From Cyanophora paradoxa (lineage: Eukaryota > Glaucocystophyceae > Cyanophorales > Cyanophoraceae): a stretch of DNA of 64,000 nt. The stretch covers positions 248,001 through 312,000 of the forward strand of contig QPMI01000453.1 of the NCBI GenBank assembly GCA_004431415.1, read 5' to 3'. Every line of letters starts with the position of its first letter. The stretch's first letter is position 1. Made by a program: the position numbers and the translations under genes. Positions 1 through 12,677 of this stretch are shown here, piece by piece. The notes under the pieces were generated by a model. It worked only from the letters and a program-made list of their open reading frames with translations. It made no database searches and was not told the DNA's origin.

Positions 1-3000
1 GCCCTGCAGCTCCTCTGTGAAGTCACTCGTCGGCTTGCCCAAGGATCTCCACCGCCACCGGTTCTCCCCCTCCTACACGATGTGGTCGTCCAGCTGTGCT
101 TACGTGACGGCACCATTATGTCCGATTCTCGACATTGGCACCGCTCCCGAAGCGAGGAGCGGCGTGTACCTCACGCGCGTCCGCATCGAGGAGGAACGGT
201 GAGAACCTGTTAAATGTTGTCGATCGCTCGCCATAGCTCACTGCCTGATTGCAATCGATAGACGCTGGCACCACAACATCTTCAACATATACAATTACAC
301 GGACATCACTCAACCCGAAATTTTCGTGTTCGCTGGAAATCCCGCCATGCCCTCATACCAAAAGGTATCATACGGCCCTTACGAATGGAGACGTGCGCAT
401 TTTCGTCGGTTGTGCATCTCCGCGGGACTTCATGCTTTATTGTCCCCCCGCAGCGTCGCTCGACTGGAGCGATGAGAAGGGGCTCTACTGGGTCCTCCCG
501 GGCACCTACTATGTGCTCGTCCAGGTCTAGATCTGCAGCTGGCTCTCAGTCGCTCTTCTGACGCTGTTTTGCGTTACTTACACCATGTTGCTCGTTTTCA
601 CTCGCGCAGAGTGCTCCTGTCTATAGAGACGAGCTGCAGCTCTGGTCCGTAGGTCGTGGTCGCGAAGGCATGTTCCGCCTCGACGTACTCGATAACACGT
701 GCGCAATTTCGTATTTAAATTCGCATTTCACCCACTTCAAGGTATGCTAAACGCGTGTTCATGAGCGTGTTTGCAGGTGTCCGCCGTCGAATCCCGTCAC
801 GCTGCAGTCCGACGGCACGTGCCAGTACGCAGACTTTCCCATCTGCGGAAGGCAAACGCTCGTCTCAACACCAGAGAACTCTGTCGGCCTAAACCAGTCC
901 GTTCTCTTTGCCAAGGGCGGATTTAGTGCCTTCGTGCCGTATCCAGGGCAGGCGATCCGTGACCTGGTCCTGCGGGTCAACGTCCCGCTGTCTGGAGCAA
1001 TGTACATTCCTTGCGCGTTCCATCAAGTGCAAGATGTGTCGACGCATGTTTTCATCCTCGACAACTGTCCCTCGTCACCTCAAGCGCACGTGCTTGCCGG
1101 TTTGTGGGTGTCATCGCCCGGGGCGGCCAATCTATCTTTGTATCTGCAACTGATGGCGACCACAGGACAACAATGCGAATATTATGGCAGCGGTGTGGGG
1201 CTTAACGGTCCGAAGAAGCTGCTTCCCGGCACCTACTATGCCGTCTACCTCATGCGTTCCTGGAATTCAAACGCCGCATCCCGCACGTACTACAATAGAT
1301 TTGCCTTGTCCTACAGCTTCGGGGCGCCTCAAGAAGCCGGGTCGTACTGCCTGCGTGGAATCAGCCCGCCTGCTAGTGCGCTTCAATTCGGGTTACACGT
1401 ATATGCGTATAAACGGATGCGAACCCTGATATTCTGCGTTCATGATCAGGCCCCTCGTGCAACGCGGCCGTGGGAGCCGCGCCGCTCCCGTACTGCGGCT
1501 CTCGCCGCTCCTCGCTGCTGGGCCTGCCGAGCGTCTTCGGCAACGCCGGGAGCACGGCCGTCTTTGAGCTCACGGACCTCGGCTTCTCGCGGTGCTATCT
1601 AATCCTCCTTCATTCAATACCCACCCGCAATATATATATATATATTAATCTCCCGCTCAATTTCCTGCTTATGACCGGATCTCCGGACCGGATCCTATAT
1701 ATACGTATACATACAGAGTTAACAATAATCATCCATTTAATATCAGTACTAGTATCCTTATTTATAGCTTTGCTATCTTACCTCCCCCGCGCTTACTCGA
1801 AGCGCCTGCAATCCTCAGAGTGGGCACATACGTGAGCATCTGTTCGCCCGAGCTCGACTTCGTCCCCACGCTCTACATCTACCTCGGCTGCCCGGGCAGC
1901 CAAGGCGCCGAGCGCCTCTACCAGGGTGACCTCTAGATCTGATGTTCCCTCTAGATCTAGATCTTTGACTGCAACTTGACGTGTCCGCGGCCGCCGCAGT
2001 GACGGGCTGCGACACGAGCGTGACGGCCTTTCACACTCTGCCCGTCGGCACCCCCGTCTATGTCGTTATCGAAGGCAACGCTTTCACATTCGAGCCTACG
2101 CTTCAATGTCCGACGGGGGCGGGACTTACTTGGGAGGCGTATGTGCAGGTGTCATTTCGGGCGACCGTTTCGGAAACTTCACCATCAAGGTCTCACGAAT
2201 CTCGCATTTCGACCGTTTGAATTTAAATTTCAAGGCATCTGACTTCGCACCAGGTGACCGACCCGGACTGTGACGGCTCCTCCATCGGCGCCGGCTCGGG
2301 CTCGGGCTCGGGCTCGGGCTCCGGCGGCTCGGGCTCGGGCTCTGGCTCGGGCACCGGCGGCTCGGGCGCGCCGCAGCAGTGCCTGCCGTACTCCCCGCCC
2401 GTCGACTACTACGACATTCCGGTCCGAATTTGTGAAATTGGGGAAATGATTCGGGTTCCGTTCCGACCGGGGCGCAGTGCCCGCCGCCGATGACGCTCTC
2501 GCGCCTCGCGCCCGTGCGCCGGGCCGACGCGGGCGCCACCTTCTGCGGCGCCGCCGTACCCGACCTCAAAGCACGCCCGGCCGGCCGCGGCCACCTTGAA
2601 TTTCCTAACTTTTCCGCGCGCGCAGACGCTGCTGCTGGCAGACTGGGGCGCGGACGTGAGCCTGTGGCAGAGCGAGGCGCCGGGGCAGGGCCTCCTCCCC
2701 GCCATCACCTCGTACCCTTCCAACTCCGCCTGGACCGCCGCCGGCCTCCCCACGAGCCACTCCGGCGTGCACAGGGTCGGCCTCCCCCCTCTCCCCCCGC
2801 CCCTCCTCCCCCCCCAGACCGCCTTCGTTCGCAGCTGTCGTTCAACGTGACGAACGGGTCGGGGAGCGGCCCGCGGGGCGCCTGCGACCTCGAGCTTCGC
2901 GTCGTCGACAACGACGGGCCCTTCGCCCGCGCCGTGCGCAAAGTTTTAGAGAGGGCCGGGGCGCCGCCGCTACGGAAGCCTGCGTCTTAGCTGACGGACC

Positions 3001-4035
3001 CGGGCGCGTGCAGGGGTGCCCGGCGCGGGAGCAGGAGCTGCTGGCGAGCGCCGGCCAGTGCTCCGTCCCCGCCCCGAACCTCGCCAGCGACGTCACGGTG
3101 GCCCCTGGAGCCCTGCCCCTAGCGCCCAGGACCCGCAGCCTCTGACGCGCGCGCGCGCCGGCAGTTCGACGCCTCGTGCATGCGGCCCGTGAGCGGGACG
3201 GCGACGGCCGCCCAGAGCATCGCCCCCGGCACCCCGGTCTGCCCCCCCGCCCGTCCCGCTCGTCCCCGCCCGACGGGGCTAACGTTTAACGTTGTATACG
3301 AACAACGCAGCTCGTGCTGGGCGACACGTACGACGTGAAGGTTTTCTCGAGCGCGTACCCCGCCGGCGCCGCCTGCTCCGTCCGCCTGCGCGTCCGGCGC
3401 GCCGCCGCGCCCGCCATCGCCCCGGGCGCCGCGAGCCCCGCCGAGATCGCCGGCGTCGTCGGCGGCTCCCCGGCCCCCGTCCCCGTCGACCTCAGGTGCC
3501 GCCCCGCCCCGCCCCCGCCTCCGCGTCGCGCCTCCGCCCTGCGCCGCCGACGCGGTCGGACGCGCGCACGCCGGGCAGCTACTCTTTCGGGGACGCGTGC
3601 AAGGACCACGCGCGCGTGTGCCGGCTGGCCGTCCGCGCCGCCGGCGACCCTGCGGTGGGCGTCGCCGGTTCCCTCGCCACCCCCGACGGCTCCTCCATCC
3701 AACTCTGGAACCAGGCGAGCGCCTGTACCCCCACCCGCCCCGCCGCCCTTCAGACGCTGAGCGGGCGACGGGCGGCAGACGTGCGCGGGGGAGCTGCGCC
3801 GCGTGCACCTGAGCCCCTACATCCGCCCAGAGTCCGCCCCGCCCCGCCCCGCCCCGCCCCGCCCCGTCCCGCCCGGTCCTGGGCCCGGCCTCGTGCCTCA
3901 CCCACACCTGCGCGTGGCAGCTCGACGGGGGCGGCGGGGACGGTGGCGCGGACGTACCAGGTGGCGCTGACGTGCGCCTACGGGCCCGGCCTCGCCGCCT
4001 CCGTCTCCTGGAGCATCCCCGTCCGCCGCCCGTAG
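1..4035 (+). CDS. Subtilisin-like protease (left copy), C-terminal part only; 5' end outside window
   Basis: Multi-exon gene, partial at its 5' end. It encodes the same beta-rich C-terminal modules that follow the S8 catalytic domain in the gene at 5600-12677, so the catalytic part should lie left of position 1. Supported exons include 1-198, 262-392, 454-524, 610-740, about 778-1375, about 1451-1596, about 1832-1915, 2000-2077, 2150-2190, 2255-2420, 2477-2569 and 2626-2775, then several more to a TAG at 4033-4035. The modules repeat phrases such as LPGTYYV and LLPGTYYAVYL and contain paired cysteines, resembling bacterial-type pre-peptidase C-terminal (PPC) beta domains. This family assignment is inference. 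A Gly-Ser linker lies at about 2290-2370. Introns at about 2078-2149 and 2570-2625 use a GC donor. It faces the other protease gene tail to tail inside a palindrome. Whether this copy is still functional cannot be judged without its catalytic exons. Confidence 0.72.
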
Positions 4036-4382
4036 CCGCCGCGCCGCGACCGCCCGATCGCAATCGATCGCGCGCGAGTCGGACCGGAGTTTCGAGCCTC
4101 GAGCTCAGATCGTAGAAGTAGGTTGAAATTCCGTCGACGTAGTTCGGTGCTCGCGGCTGGCTTGCATTTCGTAGGAAACGGTTTAGTTGACGTTTATTAG
4201 GATGGTTTTCCTGGACCTGGAGCCGGGCCCCCGCCGAGGGCTCGACAATTTTAGTTTGTGGCATTCGTGAACCAGAGCCAGGATGAATTAGTTGTCATTC
4301 CAACGTTCTCAAATCCAATGCTGGAATGCTGTATATGCAGAATTCGAATGTTAATTGGATTGAATGTCGATGGCCCAGTGCT
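1..4382 (+). repeat. Left arm of large inverted repeat
   Basis: This stretch is the reverse complement, with substitutions and indels, of 5240-9660. Homology ends sharply at about 4380 (CGATGGCCCAGTG), matched at 5240 (CACTGGGCCATCG). At the left it runs off the window. The arm covers the protease 3' exons, the stop codon and about 350 bp of 3' flank. Divergence is concentrated in introns: an AT-rich intron at about 1600-1815 is much longer here than its partner at about 7865-7965, and the oligo-C tract at 2785-2815 differs in length from its partner at 6842-6900. Confidence 0.93.
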
Positions 4383-5239
4383 TTAAAACAGGTTTACTAG
4401 AGGGGGGGGGGGGTCGGTTGGAGGGGGGAAGGGGGCGGCCGGGCGCGGCCGGCCCGGCGGCGCCGACCCTGCCGCGGGGTGCCCCCAACGCCGCGCGCGC
4501 CGCCCCCGGAATCCGAAAAATTCGAACTCTCAGCTGCAGTGACTCTAGATCTAATTTTACTAACGCCTGTTTGAGCTCGTAAATTACGATCTCGAGCTCG
4601 GCTAAGCGTTGGCGAAAATTCAATGATTTCGGACTACTTCTGATTATGAACGGAACAGAAACATGTACGCTGCAGTTGCACTGCCCCTGTCGGAGGGGAA
4701 GTACCATTAACTATTGAGCAGGAAAGGTCCTGATAGCAGGTCGGTGCTTTTTCTGAAGTGGGTGAGGACGAGACTCTGATCATGAGATCTCAGAGTCTAA
4801 ATCATTGAATCTTGAGAAGAGAAGCATAGCCTGCGAACACAAGAAAAAGACCCGTTCCAAACTCTCAGGAGCGCTTTTTTGTGTACCCGGTACAGCGGGT
4901 ACTTGGAGGCGGCCTAGCGGGCCACCCCGTACACTGTGCCCCTAGGCCTCCGGTCTCGGCATGTATGTGCATGTCATGATCATGAATCGTCGTGCTCATC
5001 AAGAGCATTCCGAAAGTTCAGGCGCACTCAGCTATAGTCCGGCTTATAATTATACATATACATCACCCGGCTTATTTTTTCGCACAAATGTGTTATTATA
5101 CCCATTCTTGATCCAGGCGGGACTTGGAGGGAAATGCCTCTCTAGGACCCGGCAAGAAAACTCGGCTTTTGGAGGTCAGGAGGAGGACACCCTGAGTGGA
5201 GGAAGGGGAAGGAGGTCCTTCCCCAAAAATGTTTGCAAT
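4383..5239. other. Palindrome spacer, no gene recognised
   Basis: This 0.86-kb single-copy segment separates the inverted arms. It holds a G-run at 4401-4413, a GC-rich patch to about 4510, and then more AT-rich sequence than either arm. I found no protein-like frame, tRNA-like fold or terminal repeats. Both flanking genes end toward it, so it is also their shared 3' intergenic region. Confidence 0.6.
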
Positions 5240-8200
5240 CACTGGGCCATCGACATTCAATCCAATCATTAAATTTTAAATCAACATTCGAATTCTGCAT
5301 ACACAGCATTCCAGCATTGGATTTGAGAACGTTCGAATGACAACTAAATCATCATGGCTCTGGTTCACGAATGCCACAAACTAAAATTGTCGAGCCCTCG
5401 GCGGGGGCCCGGCTCCAGGTCCAGGAAAACCATCCTAATAAACGTCAACTAAACCGTTTCCTACGAAATGCAAGCCAGCCGCGAGCACCGAACTACGTCA
5501 ACGGAATTTCAACCTACTTCTACGATCTGAGCTCGAGGCTCGAAACTCCGGTCCGACTCGCGCGCGATCGATTGCGATCGGGCGGTCGCGGCGCGGCGGC
5601 TACGGGCGGCGGACGGGGATGCTCCAGGAGACGGAGGCGGCGAGGCCGGGCCCGTAGGCGCACGTCAGCGCCACCTGGTACGTCCGCGCCACCGTCCCCG
5701 CCGCCCCCGTCGAGCTGCCGCAGGCGCGCTGAGTTAGGCGCGAGGGCCCGGGACGGGGCGGGGCGGGCGGGGCGGACTCGGGGCGGATGTAGGGGCTCAG
5801 GTGCACGCGGCGCAGCTCCCCCGCGCACGTCTGGCGCACGGCGCCCGCTCAGCGGCTGGAGGGGGGCCGGGGCGGGCAGGGGTACAGGCGCTCGCCTGGT
5901 TCCAGAGTCGGATGGAGGAGCCGTCCGGTGTGGCGAGCGAGCCGCCGACGCCCACCGCGGGGTCGCCGGCCGCGCGGACGGCGAGGCGGCACACGTGCGC
6001 GTGGTCCTTGCACGCGTCCCCGAACGAGTAGCTGCCCAGCGCCCCCGATCACCTCGCGCAGGACGCAAGCGGTGGCGGGGCGGGGCGGGGTACCTGAGGT
6101 CGACGGAGACATGGGCCGGGGAGCCGCCGACGACGCCGGCGATCTCGGCGGGGCTCGCGGCGCCCGGAGCGATGGCGGGCGCGGCGGCGCGCCGGACGCG
6201 CAGGCGGACGGAGCAGGCGGCGCCGGCGGGGTACGCGCTCGAGAAGACCTTCACGTCGTACGTCTCGCCCAGCACGAGCTGCGTTGTGCGCGGCCCGTCG
6301 GCCGGGGCCGGGCGGGGCGGGCCGAGCGTCGGCCGTTGCCGGGCGGGGCGGGCGAGGGCCGGGGACGGACCGGGGTGCCGGGGGCGATGCTCTGAGCGGC
6401 CGTCGCCGTCCCGCTCACGGGCCGCATGCACGAGGCGTCGAACTGCCGGCGCGCGCGCGCGTCAGAGGCTGCGGATCCGCGGCCTAGAGGCAGGGCTCCA
6501 GGGGCCACCGTGACGTCGTTGGCGAGGTTCGGGGCGGGGACGGAGCACTGGCCGGCGCTCGCCAGCAGCTCCTGCTCCCGCGCCGGGCACACCTGCACGC
6601 GCCCGTGGTTGTCAGCTGAGACACAGGGGCAGGGCAGAGCTACGCGTGCTTCGGCTTCCGAAGTAGTGGCGCCCCGCCCCCCTCTAATCTCTCTCCAAAA
6701 GGCGGGCGCGCACGGCGCGGGCGAAGGGCCCGTCGTTGTCGACGACGCGGAGCTCGAGGTCGCAGGCGCCCCGCGGGCCGCTCCCCGACCCGTTCGTCAC
6801 GTTGAACGACAGCTGCGGACGAAGGAAGTGGGTGGGTGGGGTGGGGGGGGGGGGGGGGGGGGGGGGAGGAGGAGGGGGGGAGGAAGGGGTGGGGTGGGGG
6901 GGAAGGCTGACCCTGTGCACGCCGGAGTGGCTCGTGGGGAGGCCGGCGGCGGTCCAGGCGGAGTTGGAGGGGTACGAGGCCACGGCGGGGAGGAGGCCCT
7001 GCCCCGGCGCCTCGCTCTGCCAGAGGCTCACCTCCGCGCCCCAGTCGGCCAGCAGCAGCGTCTGCGGGCGCGGGAAAGTTAGGAAATTCGAGGCGGCCGG
7101 TGGCGGTGGCCGGCCGGGCGTGCCTTGAGGTCGGGTACGGCGGCGCCGCAGAAGGTGGCACCCGCGTCGGCCCGGCGCACGGGCGAGAGGCGCGAGAGCG
7201 TCATCGGCGGCGGGCACTGCGCCCCGACCCGACCCGTCGCATCAGAGCCCGAGACATTTCCCCGATTTCACAATTTCGGACCGGGATGTCGTAGTACTCG
7301 ACGGACGGGGAGTACGGCAGGCACTGCTGAGGCGCCCCCGAGCCGCCGGTGCCCGAGCCCGAGCCCGAGCCGGAGCCGGAGCCAGAGCCGGAGCCCGAGC
7401 CGGTGCCGGAGCCGGCGCCGATGGAGAAGCCGTCGCAGTCCGGGTCGGTCACCTGGTACGTATTCAGAGCCTTGAAATTAAAATTCATATACTCGAGATT
7501 CAGATTCGTGAGACCTTGATGGTGAAGTTTCCGAAACGGTCGCCCGAAATGACGCCTGCACGCGCCCCCCAATTAAGTCCCGCCCCCGTCGTAAATTGAA
7601 GCTCAAGAAATTGCCTTCGACTACGACATAGACGGGGGAGCCGACGGGCAGAGTGTGGAAGGCCGTGACGCTCGTGTCGCAGCCCGTCACTACGGCAGTC
7701 GCGGACAAGTCAAGTTGCAGTCGAAGAGATTTAGAATATCATATGTAGAGGTCACCCTGGTAGAGGCGCTCGGCGCCCTCGCTGCCCGGGCAGCCAAGGT
7801 AGATGTAGAGCGTGGGGACAAAGTCGAGCTCGGGCGAGCAGATGCTCACGTACGTGCCCACCCTGCGCAGGTCGCGATCATGAGCAGAAATAATGGATCA
7901 GGCCCGGGGATCCGGTCGTGAGCGGGAGATCGCGGGGGCAGACTAAGCAGATTAATAGTAAATGCGCACCGCGAGAAGCCGAGCTCGGTGAGCTCGAAGA
8001 CGGCGGTACTGCCGGCATTGCCGAAGATGCTCGGCAGGCCCCGCAGCGAGGAGCGCCGCGAGCCGCAGTATTGGACCGGCGCGGCGCCCACGGCCGCGTC
8101 GCACGAGGGGCCTGAGCGCAGAATTATCAGGCTTCACGACTGATTATAACACGCGTAAACCGAAATGAAGCGCACGAGCAGGCGGGCTGATTCCGCGCAG

Positions 8201-9660
8201 GCAGTACGGTCCGGCCTCTTGAGGCGTTCCAAAGCTGTAGGACGAGGCATATGTATTGTAGTGCGTGCGGTTTGCGGCGTTCGAATTCCAGGAACGCATG
8301 AGGTAGACGGCGTAGTAGGTGCCGGGAAGCAGCTTCTTCGGACTGTTAAGCGCCACGCCGCCGCCGCCGCCAGAATAATAATCGCATTGTTGTCCTGTGG
8401 TCGCTATGAGTCGCAGATACAAGAATAGATTGGCGATGACGCCCACAAACCGGCAAGCACGTGCGCGTGAGGTGACGAGGGACAGTTGTCGAGGATGAAA
8501 ACATGCGTCGACACATCTTGCACTTGATGGAACGCGCAAGGAATGTAGATCGCTCCAGACAGCGGGACATTGACCGGAGGACCAGGTCACGGGTCACCTG
8601 CCCTGGATACGGTGCAAAGGAAGACATGCCGGCCTTGGCGAAGAGAACGGACTGGTTCAGGCCGACAGAGTTCTCCGGTGTCGAGATGAGCGTCTGCCTT
8701 CCGCAGATGGGGAAGTCTGCGTAATGGCACGCCCCGTCCGACTGCAGCGTGACCGGGTTCGACGGCGGACACCTGCGAACACGCTCATGATCACGCGTTT
8801 CGCATACCTTGAAGTGGGTGAAATGCGAATTTAAATACGAAATTGCGCACGTGCTATCGAGTACGTCGAGGCGGAACATGCCTTCGCGGCCACGACCTGC
8901 GTTCCAGTACTGCAACTCGTCTCTATAGACAGGAGCACTCTGCGCGAGCGACAACGTCAACGAGCAACATGGTGTAAGTAACGCAAAATGGCGTCAGAAG
9001 AGCGAATGAGTGCCAGCTGCAGACCTGGACGAGCACGTAGTAGGTGCCCGGGAGAGCCCAGTAGAGCCCCTTGCCATCGCTCCAGTCGAGCGACGCTGCG
9101 CGCGCGCGCTATTATTACGTATATGTTTCCGCAACATATATTGCAGAAGAGCGCGCACGTTTCCAGTCCGATCCCAAGAAAGCTCCCGATCCGTACGAAG
9201 CTTGTTGGTACGAGGGCATGGCGGGATTTCCAGCGAACACGAAAATTTCGGGTTGAGTGATGTCCGTGTAATTGTATATGTTGAAGATGTTGTGGTGCGA
9301 GCGTCTATCGATTGAAGTCAGGCAGTCAACGATTGCGAGCGATAGACAATATATAACAGAATCTCACCGTTCCTCCTCGATGCGCACGCGCGTGAGGTAC
9401 GCCCCGCTCCTCGCTTCGGGAAGGGAGCCAATGTCGAGTCTCGGGCAGAAGCTTGTGGAACGGTAATCGCAACCCAAGCTGTACATGCCATTCGGGGTGT
9501 AGGGGTAGAACTGGTGGCGGTGGAGGTCCCTGGGGAGGCCCACGAGCGACTTGATCGAGGAGCTGCAGGGCGCTGTCGCCCCGTGGAAGAGCGTCGAGTT
9601 GTACGCCGGAGGCCCGACCACGTTCGTGGCGCCTGGGCATACCACCGCTCGTCAGTATCA
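5240..9660 (-). repeat. Right arm of large inverted repeat
   Basis: Reverse complement of 1-4382, exon by exon: the TAG at 5600-5602 pairs with 4033-4035, the Gly-Ser linker at about 7345-7420 pairs with 2290-2370, and the exon ending in RIEEER near 9365 pairs with 190-198. Beyond 9660 the right-hand gene continues into its catalytic domain, so the true arm may be longer than the window shows. Confidence 0.93.
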
Positions 9661-12600
9661 AGTGGAAAGTCATGTCTTAAGGTTGCAGCCGTCCTGGAGC
9701 ACCAGGGAGGTTGAGGGCCTGCGTGTTGAGGAGGCGGTTCTGGCCCCCCTTGAGGCCAACCGGATCGATGGCGGACAGAGAAGCACCCAGGAGTGCAGTC
9801 TCGACAGCCTGCATGCGCATCCGCGACTCACGGTCAGCTCTGTGCATCGTTTCGCTGCCTACAGTGCGGGCGCTCCGAGCGCACCGACACGGTCGCGGAT
9901 GGGTTGGCGCTGCGGTAGAGTGCGGCCGTGCCCGCGACGAGGGCCGCGGCGTACGATGTTCCGTGCACGACCGAGAGGCTAATGTCCATGGGGTTCCACA
10001 GGTACATGAAAGCAACAGTGTGAGAAGAAGTTGCGGGATTGTAAAAGGTGATGTCCTGACGGTGATCCACTGTGGTGATGGGCATCATGGCCGCCGCACG
10101 AATGTTCTGGCCAGGAGCGAGCATGTCCACACAACTACACAATTGCGAAATATATTTCATGATATTGATCATACGTGTCTCGTGCGCCAAGCAAAAAGCG
10201 GACCTGCCCCAGTTGGAGAAGCCGGCGCGGTAGTCGTCCTGGTCGCTGGCGCCGACGTTGATCGCCCCGGGCGAGTTGCCGGGCGTCGCGTCGCAAGCGT
10301 CCGAATACTGGTTCCCCGCCGCCTGTACAAGGGAACAGTCGATGTCAGCACGGTCGGCGGAGTGTGGGCTGCCGACGGCCGACGGAGTGTGGGCCGAGCA
10401 CCGTGACAGGGAGAGCGTCCACCGCGCGGAGGCGAGCGAATGCATCCGTGTACGCGGGGTTGACCTTGATAACGCCCAGTGTCAATTAGACTAGACAAGC
10501 AAATTGAAGGCGTTTGATTCGAACTAGACAAGCAAATTGAAGGCGTTTGATTCGAACCTTTAGAAGGGTACCGGAGGACACGACGGTGGACGAGAGGGCA
10601 ATGAGGACAACAGCCTTGTTGCCGGTGGCGCTGCGCTCTTGAATCTTGGAGATCGCAGCGTCGATGCCGGCGATGACGAGGCTGTCCGTCGTTGCAGCGG
10701 CGCAGGCGCTGCTCGGGTTCGAGCGCTCCTCCCTCTCAAAGACCTTCAGCGAGAAGACGGTCGCGTTGGGCGCCGCGCCGACGGTCGATCCTGCGGCGAC
10801 CTGACGATGCGGACGCGAGCTTGTGAGAACGACGAATGCCATAGCGACGTGTCAGTTTAAGAGCGTGCGCACGGAAGCGACAGCTGTGCCGTGGAGGCTT
10901 TCGGAGCAGTCGTTCGCAAAGTTGACGGAATCCACGTCGTGCAGAGGTACCTGTGCAATGGAATCGAATCTCCTCACAGAGTTGCGGTGTCTTGGCAGGG
11001 CGGACCACGCGGCCTGGGAGCTGCGGGTGGTCGCCGCGCACGCCCGTGTCGATCACGTAGATGTCCACCCCCGCGCCGTTGGCCGTGCCGCGGTCGAAGC
11101 GCCCGTCCAGCGTCATCCCGCCCGTCGTCTGGTCCAGCCTGCGCGCAATTGACTTCGTGAACATGGCATTACGAATTCATGGGGACTAGTACTAGCCTGT
11201 CGAGGTGCCACGGGGTAGACTCCAGGTTGGCTCCGGGTACGAACGTCGTATATGACGCCTGATAGTTGTTCCAGCTCGTGGTTATGTTACCGTTGGCACC
11301 CACGTCCGCCCAGGGCATCGAGGGGCGGGCAGTGTAAGAAGGAGAAGACGAGGAATACATATTGTTAAAAGTATGATCGCTGATCCGGCCGACGGTAAAG
11401 TCCGGTGTCGGCACGTCAGTCCGAATCGCAAACCCTGCGCCCTGCGCAGGCTCCACGACCTGCGCGAACGCCCCCGTCTTCAGCGAAGCAGCGCGGCCGG
11501 CAGCGGGCCCGAGGCATCTAGAGCTAGATAAATCGACAGAAAGAAACTAGATTTAATTATATAATATCGATCCAGCACTATGTTCGTGCAGCTTAGAGCT
11601 TGGCGGGTCACGCACTCGGTCCGGGGCGACGAACTTGACGCGCTCGTGCTTCTCCAGCTCCGCCTTCACCTCCGGCGACAGCCTGAAGGGGGGTCGGTCA
11701 GGGGCAGAAGGGTAGAGGCAGGGGGAGGGGTTATGGGCCCAGGCAAGTTAGGGCCGGGCGCAGAGGAGGAATGGGGGAGAGAGGGGGGGGGGGGGGGGTC
11801 GGGGGGGGTCGGGGGGGGGGGGGCGGGTAGGAGGACGAGATCACGGGAAGAGAAGCAGGGTAGGGGGGGGGGGGGGGGGGTTGCACGTGGTGGCTAGGGA
11901 AGCAAAAGAGCAGGGTGGTTAGCCGTGGAGGGAAGACGAAAAGAGGGGCCGGGGGGGGGCGGGGGGGGGGCAGACAGCTTTGGCCCCCGGGGGGAGGTGG
12001 GGGCGAGGGGGATGGGTGTCGGAGGAGGCGGGCGGGGGCGGAGAGCTCAAGCCCGATGAAGGGAAGGGGGGAGCGCACCGGGCGGAGAAGCCGCGGAGGG
12101 CGTGGGAGAAGGAGCGGCGGAAGCGGACGCGCTCCTCGTGGGCGGCGCCGTGGTGCCGCCGGGCGGCCGCCCGCGCGTGCCCGCGGACCGCCTCGGCGTG
12201 CTCCTCCGTGGCGCCGTCCTTCAGGGCCACGATGTAGTGGCCCTCCTGCGCCGCCCGCAGCCGCTCTACCTCCTCGCGCCGCGCTTTGTCCGCCTTCGCG
12301 CGCTCGAGCGCCTGACGCTGCGCCGCCTCGTCTGCGAGGACCGCGTTGGCGGGGCCAGGGGCGCGTTTCGAAGCAAGCTCAGGAGGAGAGTACCGTCATC
12401 CTTGGACTTCGGGGGCCGCTGCGGGTTCGCGTGCGGCGCGCCTTCGCCTCCTTCGTGGGCCGAGGGCTTCGACGACTCGAGCTTCTCCAGACGATCCTGC
12501 AGCTTCCGGAGCAGATCCTCGTTCGCCGGTTGCGCAGGCGCCGCCTCTGCCGCGCGCGCGCACTGTCAGCGGCGCGGAGTCGCGGCGCGGTTTGAAATGC

Positions 12601-12677
12601 GCAGACAGCGGACCCTCGTGAGAGGACGCGCGCGATGCCGCGCCGTGGTGCTTGTCTGCGACAGGAGAGCGGGCCAT
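5600..12677 (-). CDS. Proteinase K-like subtilisin (S8) with I9 prodomain and PPC-like C-terminal repeats
   Basis: Serine endopeptidase, about 20 or more exons. In coding order: a charged coiled-coil-like N-terminus (about 12340-12240); an inhibitor-I9 prodomain (EGHYIVALKDGATEEH at about 12260-12205, continuing after an intron as LSPEVKAELEKHERVKFV at 11684-11620); the S8 domain; then the beta-module tail in the palindrome arm. All catalytic residues are visible: Asp in YVIDTGV (about 11049), His in ESLHGTAVAS (about 10892), oxyanion Asn in AAGNQ (about 10312) and Ser in HGTSYAAALVAG (about 9955). The order PWHLDR-LDQ across an AG|GC intron near 11196 is typical of the proteinase K group. 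The stop is TAG at 5600-5602. The start is not settled: ATG at 12677 is the nearest, but the splice into the coiled-coil frame near 12554 is unclear, and I see no convincing signal peptide. Cleavage of the prodomain and secretion or vacuolar location are family expectations. Confidence 0.82.
10492..10557. repeat. 33-bp tandem duplication at an intron 5' splice site of the S8 gene
   Basis: Two perfect copies of a 33-bp unit (core CAAGCAAATTGAAGGCGTTT) lie back to back. On the coding (minus) strand the first copy contains the apparent donor (AAAG|GTTCGAATC) after the exon ending SSGTLLK. The second copy sits inside the intron and lacks the AAG before its GTTCG. Confidence 0.85.

Noticed and set aside
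1-9660. Palindrome as a pure assembly or foldback artefact
   Set aside because: The arms differ by many substitutions, indels and one large intron-length change, which a chimeric read or assembler duplication would not create. Long reads would still be needed to be certain.
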